The translations under genes and the position numbers were made by a program. The notes under the pieces were generated by a model, which saw nothing but the letters and a program-made list of their open reading frames with translations, was not told where the DNA came from and did no database searches. From Cytophagaceae bacterium (lineage in GTDB: Bacteria > Bacteroidota > Bacteroidia > Cytophagales > UBA9547): a DNA stretch of 64,000 nt. Of this stretch, positions 26,096 to 34,373 are shown piece by piece; position 1 is the stretch's first letter; the number at the start of each line of letters is the position of its first letter. The stretch is taken from the NCBI GenBank assembly GCA_027488865.1, contig JAIYAU010000025.1, forward strand, positions 337,682 to 401,681. The letters are read 5' to 3'.

Positions 26096-27058
26096 TTGTC
26101 TCGAATTCAGCAGTTCTCTAAAAAAGGCCTCAGATTGAGGTTTAGCCTCATTTCCCTTAGCAAAATAAATGCTTGGGAATTCAATATTTGGATAAAACAG
26201 GAAGTTATAAACCATTTTAGAACGCGAGTGAAACAACGAAAACTACTAAGTCAACGACATCCAATTTTATATTTTTTAGCCGTTTGGGCAAGACGGCTAA
26301 GACGTTATGCCGTCTGGTATTTTGACAATAAAAAATACGCTAAACAGCGGTCGACCGAAAAATTGGCTTTTAGAATTAAAAAACACCAATCTGTATTATT
26401 AAAAAAACTTGGTGAAAGCGATATGCAACTACAAGTAAATAAAATAACTAACTTGAAAATAGCAACAAAACGAATTGACGGAATACTTATAAGACCAGGA
26501 GAAACTTTATCGTTCTGTAAACTTGTTGGCTTACCTACAAAACGAAAAGGATATTTACTAGGAATGGAACTGACTTTTGGCGAGGCAAAAGCAGGAATTG
26601 GTGGTGGCATTTGCCAAATTTCAAATTTAATTCATTGGCTTGTCATTCACAGTCCTTTGACCGTTACAGAACGATATCATCATTCATTTGACCCTTTCCC
26701 TGACGATGGACGAGTTTTGCCATTCGGCAGTGGTGCAACAGTCTTTTATAATTACCGTGACTATCAATTTACGAACAACACAAACTATACTTTCCAAATA
26801 AATTTATGGTTTACCGACAAATGTTTGGAAGGAGAACTTCGCATTGATAATGAACTAGACTATAGTTATCATGTAACCGAAAAAGATCATCAATTTTTAA
26901 AAATAGACGGGCAATTTTATAGAAAAAACGAAATTTGGCGTGATAAAATTTTGAAATTCAAAAGCGGACAAATTGTGGAAACGGAATTAATAACTAAAAA
27001 CTTTGCTCGAGTGATTTATACGCCTGACAATTATTTGGACCAAAATAAAAACGGCTAA
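26096..27058 (+). CDS. VanW family protein
   Basis: 320 residues from TTG 26096; no ATG occurs near the start and an in-frame stop lies at 26081, so the exact start is uncertain. The VanW core is complete: 'RPGETLSFCKLVGLP' (133-147), 'AGIGGGICQISN' (166-177), then 'RYHHSFDPFP' (193-202), 'LPFGSGATVFYNY' and 'DYQFTN'. VanW proteins occur beside glycopeptide-resistance genes and more widely in cell-wall contexts, with no proven activity. Part of this gene is repeated at 19575-19723. Confidence 0.88.
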   Translation: MSRIQQFSKKGLRLRFSLISLSKINAWEFNIWIKQEVINHFRTRVKQRKLLSQRHPILYFLAVWARRLRRYAVWYFDNKKYAKQRSTEKLAFRIKKHQSVLLKKLGESDMQLQVNKITNLKIATKRIDGILIRPGETLSFCKLVGLPTKRKGYLLGMELTFGEAKAGIGGGICQISNLIHWLVIHSPLTVTERYHHSFDPFPDDGRVLPFGSGATVFYNYRDYQFTNNTNYTFQINLWFTDKCLEGELRIDNELDYSYHVTEKDHQFLKIDGQFYRKNEIWRDKILKFKSGQIVETELITKNFARVIYTPDNYLDQNKNG

Positions 27059-27377
27059 TAATCTCAGATTTCATCTGGTCTGAAATACAATATAACCCAG
27101 GTGAGAGTAATCTTGGAAAGGAATTGTAGCAGTATTATTATAATTTTAGCCTTTCTTCTTACATAATTCTTCTCTTCTCAATAAGACCAGCTTTAGTTGC
27201 TTATCCTCGCTTATTCAAAATAATCTATTCATTGTGAATTGTTTGTGCAATTTTAATCAAATATTTAAAACCTGTTATGGATAAAATCATTTTTCAATTT
27301 TAAAATATTTTCAAAATAATACCGTGACCTTTTCAGATTTTGACATTAAGTCTATAGAAAGCGATTAATTTTATAAA
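27059..27377. other. Intergenic stretch before the sigma factor
   Basis: AT-rich leader of the sigma factor gene. I see no coding frame or known RNA. It should hold the sigma/anti-sigma promoter, perhaps auto-recognised, but no repeated -35/-10 pair could be assigned. Confidence 0.4.
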
Positions 27378-27917
27378 ATGAATGATCAGGAAATCATAAG
27401 CATTTTGAAATCTAGGAATCCTCAAATCGGACTCAAAGAATTATATAAACAATATACACCTATCAAAAAATTTATCATCCATCATGGTGGTTCGGCTGAC
27501 GATGCTTACGATACTTTTCAAGAAGCGATATTGGTTTTTTATGACAAAGTTCTACATACTGATTTCCAACTTACTAGTAGTATTGGCACCTATTTATTTA
27601 GTGTTTCCAAATACAAATGGAAAACGGTGTTAATAGCAAAAAACAGAATAAATGAATTTAAGAATATGTTTTCGGAAGTGGAAAATATTGTTGAAGAAAA
27701 TGAATCTTATTTTGAAATGGCAGAAAATGCACTAGCAGAAATTGGCGAAAAGTGTAAATCTATTTTAGTCTCTTTCTACCATCATAAACACAGTATGTCA
27801 ATTATCGCAAGCAAGTATGGTTTTTCCTCTGAAAATGCTGCTAAAAATCAGAAATACAAATGCATAGAAAAAGCTCGAAATATATTTAAATCTCTTTTAG
27901 TTCAAACACTCATTTAA
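27378..27917 (+). CDS. ECF-type RNA polymerase sigma factor
   Basis: 179 residues with the two-domain layout of an ECF sigma factor. Region 2 is about residues 20-85 ('LYKQYTPIKKFIIHHGGSAD' then 'DAYDTFQEAILVFYDKVL'). Region 4 begins at about 125 ('LAEIGEKCKSILVSFY') and its helix-turn-helix 'SMSIIASKYGFSSENAAKNQ' follows. Bacteroidota carry many such factors for surface functions. The anti-sigma-like gene starts 11 bp downstream, so the pair is one unit. Confidence 0.88.
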   Translation: MNDQEIISILKSRNPQIGLKELYKQYTPIKKFIIHHGGSADDAYDTFQEAILVFYDKVLHTDFQLTSSIGTYLFSVSKYKWKTVLIAKNRINEFKNMFSEVENIVEENESYFEMAENALAEIGEKCKSILVSFYHHKHSMSIIASKYGFSSENAAKNQKYKCIEKARNIFKSLLVQTLI

Positions 27918-27928
27918 AGATTGTAAGT

Positions 27929-29197
27929 ATGAGAAATGAATTATATATGATAGAGCAGATTGAGCGTTTTTTAAATAATGAACTCAATACCGAAGAAAAA
28001 GAATCTTTTACTAAAGAAATGGCTTTGGATAAAAACTTACACGAGAATGTGATGGCTCAGGAGGCGTTACAAAGGGCAATTACTAAACTCGGCCTACAAG
28101 AAGAAATTATCAAGGCGGGTAAAAGTTACCGTAAAGCAATAAAAATCAAAATCGCGGTTGGGATTATTGCAGGTTTAGGTTTGGCTGGTGTTGCTGGATT
28201 TGCCATTTTTAAACTTTTACAACAAGATGTTGCGGCAAGCCCCGAAATTAAATTTGACAATAGTACTCAAAAAACTAGTATTCAGGGTACAAATAAGATT
28301 TTGAATTCTGAAATAATAGATAGTACCAATCATGTTGTTGCTCCAAAATCTACTATTCATATTACAGCAGAAAATAAGGAAAATAGCAAACTAACTGTTG
28401 TTTCTAAACTTTCAACCATTAGTTCAGATACTCTTTCAAATAATGCAATTACGGAAAATATTGAACAAAAGAACAGTTTAAATGTGGTGGATAATCCAAA
28501 TATCAAAATTGCAAAGTCAGAAACGGTTTCTTTACATAATGCAAAATATATCCCTCAAAAACCGAACAGAAAAGGTGAAACCAAATTTGACGATTGGATT
28601 GAAAGTATTGGGGGTGTTTTTTATAATTGGGGATCGTTTTTTAAATCAAAACAAAAAAATGATAAAAACAAAATTGAAACTGCCACTATCACCATTGCCA
28701 ATAAACTTAAAGAAGATATCAATATTTTTTGGGTCAATGATAAGAACACAGAAATTTACTATAAGTCACTCAGGCCCAACGCAGGGTATGTTCAAGAAAC
28801 ATACCTTGGGCACCTGTGGAGAATTAAAACCAACAATAAGCTTGATAAAGTTATTGAATTTAGAATCACCAAACGTAATCAACATTTTGATAACCAGGGG
28901 GTAGTTTCACAGGAGAAATATAAAAAAACGCAAAAGGATATATTTTGGGAACCAGTTTTTAAAGAGGCCATTACTGCAAGTACTATAACTGTAAAAAATG
29001 CTTTGAAAGAAGCGGTGGCAGTTTACTGGTTAGATTATAGAAATGATGAAATACAATATTTCAAACTGGCACCTGATGAAGAAATACAACAACAAACTTT
29101 TCTTGATCAGAATTGGCGCATTAGGAAGCAAAGTGATTCTACATTAGTGCTCCAATTCACAGTTAAAAAACTGGAAGAATATTTTGAAGTAAAGTAA
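27929..29197 (+). CDS. Membrane anti-sigma-like protein with two VHL-beta-like domains
   Basis: 422 residues. Residues 7-60 resemble the helical cytoplasmic anti-sigma segment seen in Bacteroidota ('IERFLNNELNTEEKESF'). A membrane helix follows at about 73-95, then a Ser/Asn-rich linker to about 250. The C-terminus holds two similar beta domains at about 252-315 and 351-415. Each has a 'FWVND'/'YWLDY' strand, a 'LRPNAG'/'LAPDEE' turn and 'TYLGHLWRI'/'TFLDQNWRI', the pattern of the von Hippel-Lindau beta domain. As inferred, it holds the sigma factor inside and senses something outside with the beta domains. Confidence 0.75.
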   Translation: MRNELYMIEQIERFLNNELNTEEKESFTKEMALDKNLHENVMAQEALQRAITKLGLQEEIIKAGKSYRKAIKIKIAVGIIAGLGLAGVAGFAIFKLLQQDVAASPEIKFDNSTQKTSIQGTNKILNSEIIDSTNHVVAPKSTIHITAENKENSKLTVVSKLSTISSDTLSNNAITENIEQKNSLNVVDNPNIKIAKSETVSLHNAKYIPQKPNRKGETKFDDWIESIGGVFYNWGSFFKSKQKNDKNKIETATITIANKLKEDINIFWVNDKNTEIYYKSLRPNAGYVQETYLGHLWRIKTNNKLDKVIEFRITKRNQHFDNQGVVSQEKYKKTQKDIFWEPVFKEAITASTITVKNALKEAVAVYWLDYRNDEIQYFKLAPDEEIQQQTFLDQNWRIRKQSDSTLVLQFTVKKLEEYFEVK

Positions 29198-29290
29198 CTC
29201 GAAGAGATATGTTTGTCTTTCTTGGGATGATAAACAAATTACTTTAAAGGCACTTTACTAATTTAATTGACTCGTTAATATACAATTACA

Positions 29291-31309
29291 ATGAATAATA
29301 AAATGATAAAAACAGCGGTATTTGTGTTGTTTTTAATTAATACAATTACAGCCAATGGGCAAGGAAATAACACCTTATTGGTAGATGATTTTGAGGTCTT
29401 TGGATTCAAAAATAAATTTAACCTGTATTGGCAATATTACACTGATGTAGTTAATAAAGGGAAGTCTGAAATAAAATTTTACGATGAAACCGAAGGGAAT
29501 AACAAGGTAATGCGAGTTGATTACAAATTGAATAAAGCGGACTGTCCTTTTAAGGCTTACGTTGTTATAAGTAGTCCTGTAAAACCCGAAACGGTTGATT
29601 CTGCTAATTTTAAAGCGATCGCTTATGATTTTAAAGGTGATGAGCACACATTTATGTACCGACTTACTACAGTGAAAGATTATGCATTTCACGAAAAAAC
29701 TATCAATTTTTCTGACGATTGGCAAACTGTTATTATTCCTTTTTCGGAGTTAAAACAACCATGGGGTAACCCTGTGCCATTTAATAAAAATTTAGTTGAA
29801 ACCTTACAATGGCAAGTGGTTAGTTATAGCAATGATACTGGTTATTTTCATCTGGATAATGTGCGTTTGGTAAAAGATATTGACAAATTCAAAGCTGATT
29901 TAAAACGGACAAATCCACCTTATAATTTTGACACCACTTTCTCTGCTGAGGCTGTGAAGAAAGATATAATTTCATTCAAAAATGGATTAGAAGAGGTACA
30001 TCCTAACCTATATCGTTACATTTCTAAACAATCGTTAGATTCCTTATTTAATACGACAATACAATCAATCAACACACCTCTTACTGCGGCCCAAGCTTTA
30101 CTAAAAATAAAACCTTTAAAGATTGCCATAAAAGATGGTTTTGAAGTTGCAATGCCAAGTAAATTTGTTTCTGAGCTTGAACTCAATAAATTATTTCCTT
30201 TTGATATTAAAATATTCAATGGTAAACTCTATGTATTCAGAAATTATTCTTCTGATTTGTCAATTAAAAAAGGTGATGAAATAGTTTCTATTAATAATCA
30301 GTCTTCATCAGAAATTATAAAAAATATGATTGCTCAATGTTCGAATACTGGCTACATTACTTCAAAATCAAAATACTACGTTGAATGGGGGTTTAATACA
30401 TTATTTCCCACACTTTATGGTATTAGTGAGTCTTTTCAATTAGAATTTAAAAATTCCAAAGGGGTAATATTAACGCAAAAAATAAAAGGTCAAAGTGCTG
30501 ACAGCATAGCGTATTATAAAAAAAATAGATTTAAAGAATACGATATTGAACCTTACAAATTAAGCATTGATAAAAAGAAAAGTGTTGCTACTTTAAAAAT
30601 TTCAAGCTTTAGGGATGAGGATTTATACACTTATAAATATAATTTTTACTTATTCTTGCAGGCGTCATTTACTGAAATCAGTAAGAAAAAAATTGAAAAT
30701 CTAATTCTAGATTTACGCAATGCCAAAGGTGGAGACGGCTTTAATGCTTTAGAACTTATGAAATATGTAAGTGTAAAAGATTTTTATTTTTTGGATTCAT
30801 TACGATTAAAAATCAATAAAAAGCCTTCTTTTTTTAAAGGAAGAAACCCAATACATATTGGGAGTGGTTTTGTAAAGCGAGGGACTGGCTATTATGGATA
30901 TGAATCTATGATAAAGAATTATGAAAACAAATCACCCATTAGTCACTATAAATCTAATTTTACTGGAAAAATATTTGTGTTGATTAATGGAGAAAGTTAT
31001 TCTCCATCTAACATGCTAAGCTCTGTATTAAAAGCGCAGCCAAAAGTAGTTTTTATTGGAGATGAGTTAATAAGTGAACGTTTGGAACATTGTGGTTACG
31101 GTGCACCTTATATTTTACCAAACACCAAAATAATCGCCTACATTCCCGTTCAAAACTATTATTATTCAAAATCAGCTCATGAGAAATATCAAAAAGGGAG
31201 AGGTTTAATGCCTGATTATGAAATGCAAGAAGATCTTGAGAGTTTCATAAAAGGAAAAGATAATATTATGGAATTCACTTTAGATCTCATTAAAAAATCA
31301 GTTCATTAA
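29291..31309 (+). CDS. Secreted S41-family peptidase with N-terminal CBM11/CIA30-like domain
   Basis: 672 residues with a signal peptide (about 1-24, ...TANGQ). Residues ~28-195 form a jelly-roll domain like CIA30/CBM11 ('LLVDDFEVFG', 'FHLDNVRLVKD'). A PDZ-like or linker part ('KKGDEIVSINNQ') follows, then an S41 tail-protease core with 'LILDLRNAKGGDG' (near 471) and the catalytic-Ser segment 'GESYSPSN' (Ser near 569-573). It should cut exported proteins or peptides in the periplasm or outside. It follows the sigma/anti-sigma pair in the same direction, 93 bp away. Confidence 0.85.
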   Translation: MNNKMIKTAVFVLFLINTITANGQGNNTLLVDDFEVFGFKNKFNLYWQYYTDVVNKGKSEIKFYDETEGNNKVMRVDYKLNKADCPFKAYVVISSPVKPETVDSANFKAIAYDFKGDEHTFMYRLTTVKDYAFHEKTINFSDDWQTVIIPFSELKQPWGNPVPFNKNLVETLQWQVVSYSNDTGYFHLDNVRLVKDIDKFKADLKRTNPPYNFDTTFSAEAVKKDIISFKNGLEEVHPNLYRYISKQSLDSLFNTTIQSINTPLTAAQALLKIKPLKIAIKDGFEVAMPSKFVSELELNKLFPFDIKIFNGKLYVFRNYSSDLSIKKGDEIVSINNQSSSEIIKNMIAQCSNTGYITSKSKYYVEWGFNTLFPTLYGISESFQLEFKNSKGVILTQKIKGQSADSIAYYKKNRFKEYDIEPYKLSIDKKKSVATLKISSFRDEDLYTYKYNFYLFLQASFTEISKKKIENLILDLRNAKGGDGFNALELMKYVSVKDFYFLDSLRLKINKKPSFFKGRNPIHIGSGFVKRGTGYYGYESMIKNYENKSPISHYKSNFTGKIFVLINGESYSPSNMLSSVLKAQPKVVFIGDELISERLEHCGYGAPYILPNTKIIAYIPVQNYYYSKSAHEKYQKGRGLMPDYEMQEDLESFIKGKDNIMEFTLDLIKKSVH

Positions 31310-31415
31310 ATACTACCTGTACATCTATTAACTGGAGTGTTCACTTAAAGTATATTAAAGGTGAAAATGAAAACACTTCTATTATCCTGATGGACTAATA
31401 AAACAAACAATAGCA

Positions 31416-31513
31416 ATGAAAATTCTCTTTTTAATTCAAAACAAATAATAACCATGAAAAATCTCTTTTTTAATTCAAAAGAAACAACAACCATGAAAAA
31501 TCTCCTTTTTATT
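31416..31513 (+). repeat. Threefold tandem repeat of a start-codon region
   Basis: Three 38-39 bp units begin with ATG at 31416, 31454 and 31493 (ATGAAAAWTCTCYTTTTT...). The first encodes only MKILFLIQNK and stops. The second is in frame with the third and would add 13 residues before the signal peptide. The paralogue at 24898 has a single unit. Confidence 0.85.
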
Positions 31514-31861
31514 ACACTTTGCTTTTTTTGCATGAATGCCAACGCACAGCAAGGTATGTTTGGTAAAACACTTACCACAGCGTCTGAACAAAAAGCGCAA
31601 ATTATGATCAGCAAGCTCAGTCAGCAGTTGAGCATATCGGAAGAACAAAAAAAGGCCTTGGAAGAAATCACCAGCGAATATCTTGATAATTTGCAGGAAA
31701 TCAGCGGCGACGAAGACTATGCGGCGTTATCTCAAAAAATCACTGAAAGAAGAGACAAAAAAGTTAAATTGATCCTAATTAATGATACTGATGTACTTGA
31801 ATATCAGAAATGTATTGCTGAAATTTTAGCGTCTCAGAAAAGAGGCTATGGACGAAGATAA
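31493..31861 (+). CDS. Small secreted helical protein (Spy-like), paralogue B
   Basis: 122 residues, start chosen at ATG 31493, which opens directly on the signal peptide as in paralogue A. ATG 31454 would add 'MKNLFFNSKETTT', which spoils it. The mature part is nearly the same as the protein at 24898, with changes such as 'LSISEEQ' and 'DVLEYQKC'. The common downstream sequence shows that a segment of at least 500 bp was copied. Role unknown; a Spy/CpxP-like periplasmic function is a guess from the helix layout. Confidence 0.8.
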   Translation: MKNLLFITLCFFCMNANAQQGMFGKTLTTASEQKAQIMISKLSQQLSISEEQKKALEEITSEYLDNLQEISGDEDYAALSQKITERRDKKVKLILINDTDVLEYQKCIAEILASQKRGYGRR

Positions 31862-31899
31862 TAGGCAAACAACGAACGTTTTGTGTTGCCATGGCCTGT

Positions 31900-32150
31900 G
31901 GCACTGGATAAACTTTTTTCCATTATTTTTTTTAATCGTCGCATTTACGGGCAATTTTTTACGGGCAAAAAAAATTGCCCGTAAAAAAAATTTAAATCAG
32001 TTGTAAAACCTTTAGACAAATAAATTACGACCATAGTAAATCAACGCTACTTTACTAGCAATTAAAATGATTTACTTTTGATTTTTTAAGCACTTGTGAT
32101 TAACTTGTATTGGCGGAATAAACGTAGGTTTTAATAGATAAGCTAGTAGC
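31900..32150 (+). repeat. Dispersed hairpin repeat (copy 4 of 4)
   Basis: The core is shortened (31944-31985: TTTACGGGCAATTTTTT, loop ACGGGC, and the complement) and lacks the extra GCCCGTA units. The flanks are conserved (AAATCAACGCTACTTTACTAG, TTTTG, TTGTATTGGCGGAATAAACG). It ends about 40 bp before the Crp/Fnr gene. Confidence 0.8.
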
Positions 32151-32188
32151 TATCCAACAGAAAAAATTTATCAAATTGACGTTTTAGA

Positions 32189-32758
32189 ATGGATATTTTA
32201 TTCAAAACCTTTATAGACTATTTTTCTACTAACTACCCATTAACCGACCACACAAAAGCAGAAATTTGTAGTCATTTGTCTATTTTGAACTTGGACAAAA
32301 AGCACATCCTTGTTAAAGAAAACCAACGACACGACTTTGCCTACTTTGTAATTAAAGGTGCGGTGAGAAGTTATTACCTGAAGGATGGCATAGAAGTGAA
32401 TACTTGGTTTGCTTTAGAAAATGATATGGTGGGTTCATTACAAAACTTCCAAGACAATCCTTCAAGAGAAACGATGGAGTTATTAGAAATTAGCACCTTA
32501 ATTTCAATCAATTTGAAACAGATTAAGCCTTTAATGTTTTCAAATATTCAAATTGCTCATTTTATCAACGCTATTATAATAGAGTATGCGTTATTCTTGG
32601 AAGACAAGATTTTCTTTTCACAAATGATGAATTCCATTGATAAATATCAAATATTACTTGAAAGAGAGCCACAACTTTTCCAACGTGTCCCTTTGACGTA
32701 CATTGCCTCCTTTCTTGGAATTTCGAGGGAAACACTGAGCCGATTGAGAGCAAAATGA
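32189..32758 (+). CDS. Crp/Fnr family transcriptional regulator
   Basis: 189 residues. The cNMP-binding beta-roll covers residues ~30-115 ('FAYFVIKGAVRSYYLKDGIEV'). The C-terminal helix-turn-helix is 'VPLTYIASFLGISRETLSRL'. No Cys cluster for oxygen sensing is seen, so it is the small Bacteroidota type whose ligand is unknown. A palindrome lies just after its stop and before the next gene, which is probably its target or shares its transcript. Confidence 0.9.
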   Translation: MDILFKTFIDYFSTNYPLTDHTKAEICSHLSILNLDKKHILVKENQRHDFAYFVIKGAVRSYYLKDGIEVNTWFALENDMVGSLQNFQDNPSRETMELLEISTLISINLKQIKPLMFSNIQIAHFINAIIIEYALFLEDKIFFSQMMNSIDKYQILLEREPQLFQRVPLTYIASFLGISRETLSRLRAK

Positions 32759-32763
32759 TTTTG

Positions 32764-32775
32764 TGACATTTGTCA
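32764..32775. promoter_or_regulatory. Candidate Crp/Fnr operator
   Basis: The perfect palindrome TGACATTTGTCA lies 5 bp after the Crp/Fnr stop codon. A CAATTTTG box (32799-32806) follows, one change from the phylum's -7 consensus. If transcription starts near 32813, the operator centre is near -42, a classic activation position. This is positional inference. Confidence 0.4.
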
Positions 32776-32828
32776 AATGAAATCTTTTTTTAGCATTGCA
32801 ATTTTGTAGTCTAAAAAAGATATCAAAA

Positions 32829-33935
32829 ATGACTACAACAACTCAAAACAACAGACTTTTGTCCATAGACCTTGCGAGAGGCTTGGCCGTATTTTTTATG
32901 ATTGCGGTGCACACACTCGAGTTATTTGCAAACGAAGAAGTAAAAACCTCGGTATTCGGACAAATCATAGAATTTTTGGGTGGGCCACCAGCTGCGCCCG
33001 TCTTCATGACTTTGATGGGATTTTCGTTTATCTATTCAAGGAAATCAGATTTGAAACCTAAATTATGGCGTGGCTTCAACATATTTTTGTCAGGCTACAT
33101 TTTAAATATACTCAGAGGGGTTATTCCATTTACCCTTGCCACTAATCTAAACATGGATATTGTAAAATCACTCCCTTTAGATAAACTGAATACATACACC
33201 ATTTTAACCACCATAGATATTTTGCAATTTGCAGGCATTGCATTGATGATTATGGCGCTGATTCAGGAGTTCAAAATCAACAAGTATGTTATTTTACTCT
33301 CTGCATTTGTGATAAGTATGGTTTCGCCATTTCTCTGGGGCTTACACTTAAACATGCCAGTAATAGACCAAATTTTAGAACTGTTTTGGGGAGATCAACC
33401 CATTGGTTTTAGTTTTATTGGCAACAAAATTGCTTTTCCTGTATTCCCTTGGCTTGCTTTTCCACTCATGGGAATGTTTCTTGGTGAAATAATGAAAAAC
33501 TCAACCAACCAAAATACTACGTTTAAATATTTTGGCGTATGTGGCATTTTGGTTCTGCTTACTGGCGTTGCTATTTCTTATTTTGACTATGAATATCATT
33601 TCAACGATTATTATCACAGCCGACAAGGTGCGATGTTATTTATGTGCGGGTTTGTAGCTTTTTGGCTTTATCTGAATAAGTTAGTGATTGATATAACACC
33701 GACAAATAAGTTTTTTGACTTACTATTCAAGTGGAGCAAAGGGGTTACAAACATTTATTTTGTTCAATGGATTATTATTATTTGGAGCATTGCTTTTTTT
33801 GGTATTAACCAAAGCTCGTTCGTTACCGTTATTTTATTAATCATAACCTTCACGTTAATATCCCATTTTACAGACAATTTTATTATTTACATTGGAAATA
33901 AAGAAAAAAATAAAATAGATAAATTAAGAGAATAG
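32829..33935 (+). CDS. DUF1624/HGSNAT-like polytopic membrane protein
   Basis: About 368 residues from ATG 32829 ('MTTTTQNNRLLSIDLARGLA'); the in-frame TTG at 32796 lies inside the promoter region. Some ten membrane helices. The N-terminal 'LSIDLARGLAVFFMIAVH' and 'GGPPAAPVFMTLMGFSF' are like the heparan-alpha-glucosaminide N-acetyltransferase (DUF1624) group, which moves acetyl groups across a membrane. Substrate unknown. The end of this gene (KLRE-stop) is partly duplicated 203 bp downstream. Confidence 0.8.
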   Translation: MTTTTQNNRLLSIDLARGLAVFFMIAVHTLELFANEEVKTSVFGQIIEFLGGPPAAPVFMTLMGFSFIYSRKSDLKPKLWRGFNIFLSGYILNILRGVIPFTLATNLNMDIVKSLPLDKLNTYTILTTIDILQFAGIALMIMALIQEFKINKYVILLSAFVISMVSPFLWGLHLNMPVIDQILELFWGDQPIGFSFIGNKIAFPVFPWLAFPLMGMFLGEIMKNSTNQNTTFKYFGVCGILVLLTGVAISYFDYEYHFNDYYHSRQGAMLFMCGFVAFWLYLNKLVIDITPTNKFFDLLFKWSKGVTNIYFVQWIIIIWSIAFFGINQSSFVTVILLIITFTLISHFTDNFIIYIGNKEKNKIDKLRE

Positions 33936-34279
33936 ATGGTGGAAGGAAGAATAAAACTTGCCGATTTTATTATTTCCTAGGTCAGTGGCATAAAGGACGA
34001 AAAATTAATGTCCTGTGTGCGACAGGCTACGGTGGAAGGACAATTTACTAACGTGTTAACACTTAATTGGGAGCAAAACGACTTAATTGCTTGTTTGTGA
34101 AGACACAAACAAGGGCGAAAGATAAATTGATAGAATAGATAGTGGAAGGAAGAATAAAACTTGCAGATTTTATTATTTCCTTGGTCAGTGGCATACAGAA
34201 CGAAAAATTAATGTCCCGTGTGCGACAGGCTACGGTGGAAGGGCAATTTACTAACGTGTTAACACTTAATTGGGAGCAA
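33918..34279 (+). repeat. Two 159-bp direct repeats, each followed by a hairpin
   Basis: 33918-34076 and 34121-34279 match at about 150 of 159 positions. Both carry the tail of the membrane-protein gene and a small frame beginning MVEGRIKLADFIIS. The left copy ends in the hairpin CTTGTTTGTG-AAGA-CACAAACAAG (34090-34113); the right copy runs into the palindrome at 34286. Both hairpins are followed by GGCGAAA. Confidence 0.85.
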
Positions 34280-34315
34280 GGAATTGCGGTTGGTGACGCC
34301 CTTTTAGTGCATTAA
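34142..34315 (+). CDS. Possible 57-residue protein, or remnant
   Basis: A GTG-initiated frame ('VEGRIKLADFIISLVSG' ... 'ATVEGQFTNVLTLNWEQ') whose last codons lie in the palindrome at 34286. The left repeat copy has the same frame starting at ATG 33936, one base after the previous gene's stop, but it breaks at a TAG after 14 codons. The amino-acid pattern is protein-like, although I know no family. It is most likely the tail of a lost gene. Confidence 0.35.
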   Translation: MEGRIKLADFIISLVSGIQNEKLMSRVRQATVEGQFTNVLTLNWEQGIAVGDALLVH

Positions 34316-34354
34316 AACTGAAAAAGACTTGTGGGCTAAACACCAACTGCGGCG
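34286..34354. repeat. 70-bp imperfect palindrome, copy P1
   Basis: GGTTGGTGACGCCC at one end pairs with GGGCTAAACACCAACT at the other, with AC facing TAAA in the stem. The inner part differs from the other copies. It lies 20 bp past the stop of the minus-strand gene 34374-35918. Confidence 0.75.
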
Positions 34355-34373
34355 AAAATTAATTAAATAACTT

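Noticed and set aside
19347..32150. A CRISPR array made of the GCCCGTAAA repeats
   Set aside because: The copies are kilobases apart, hold internal hairpins and have no regular spacers or cas genes.
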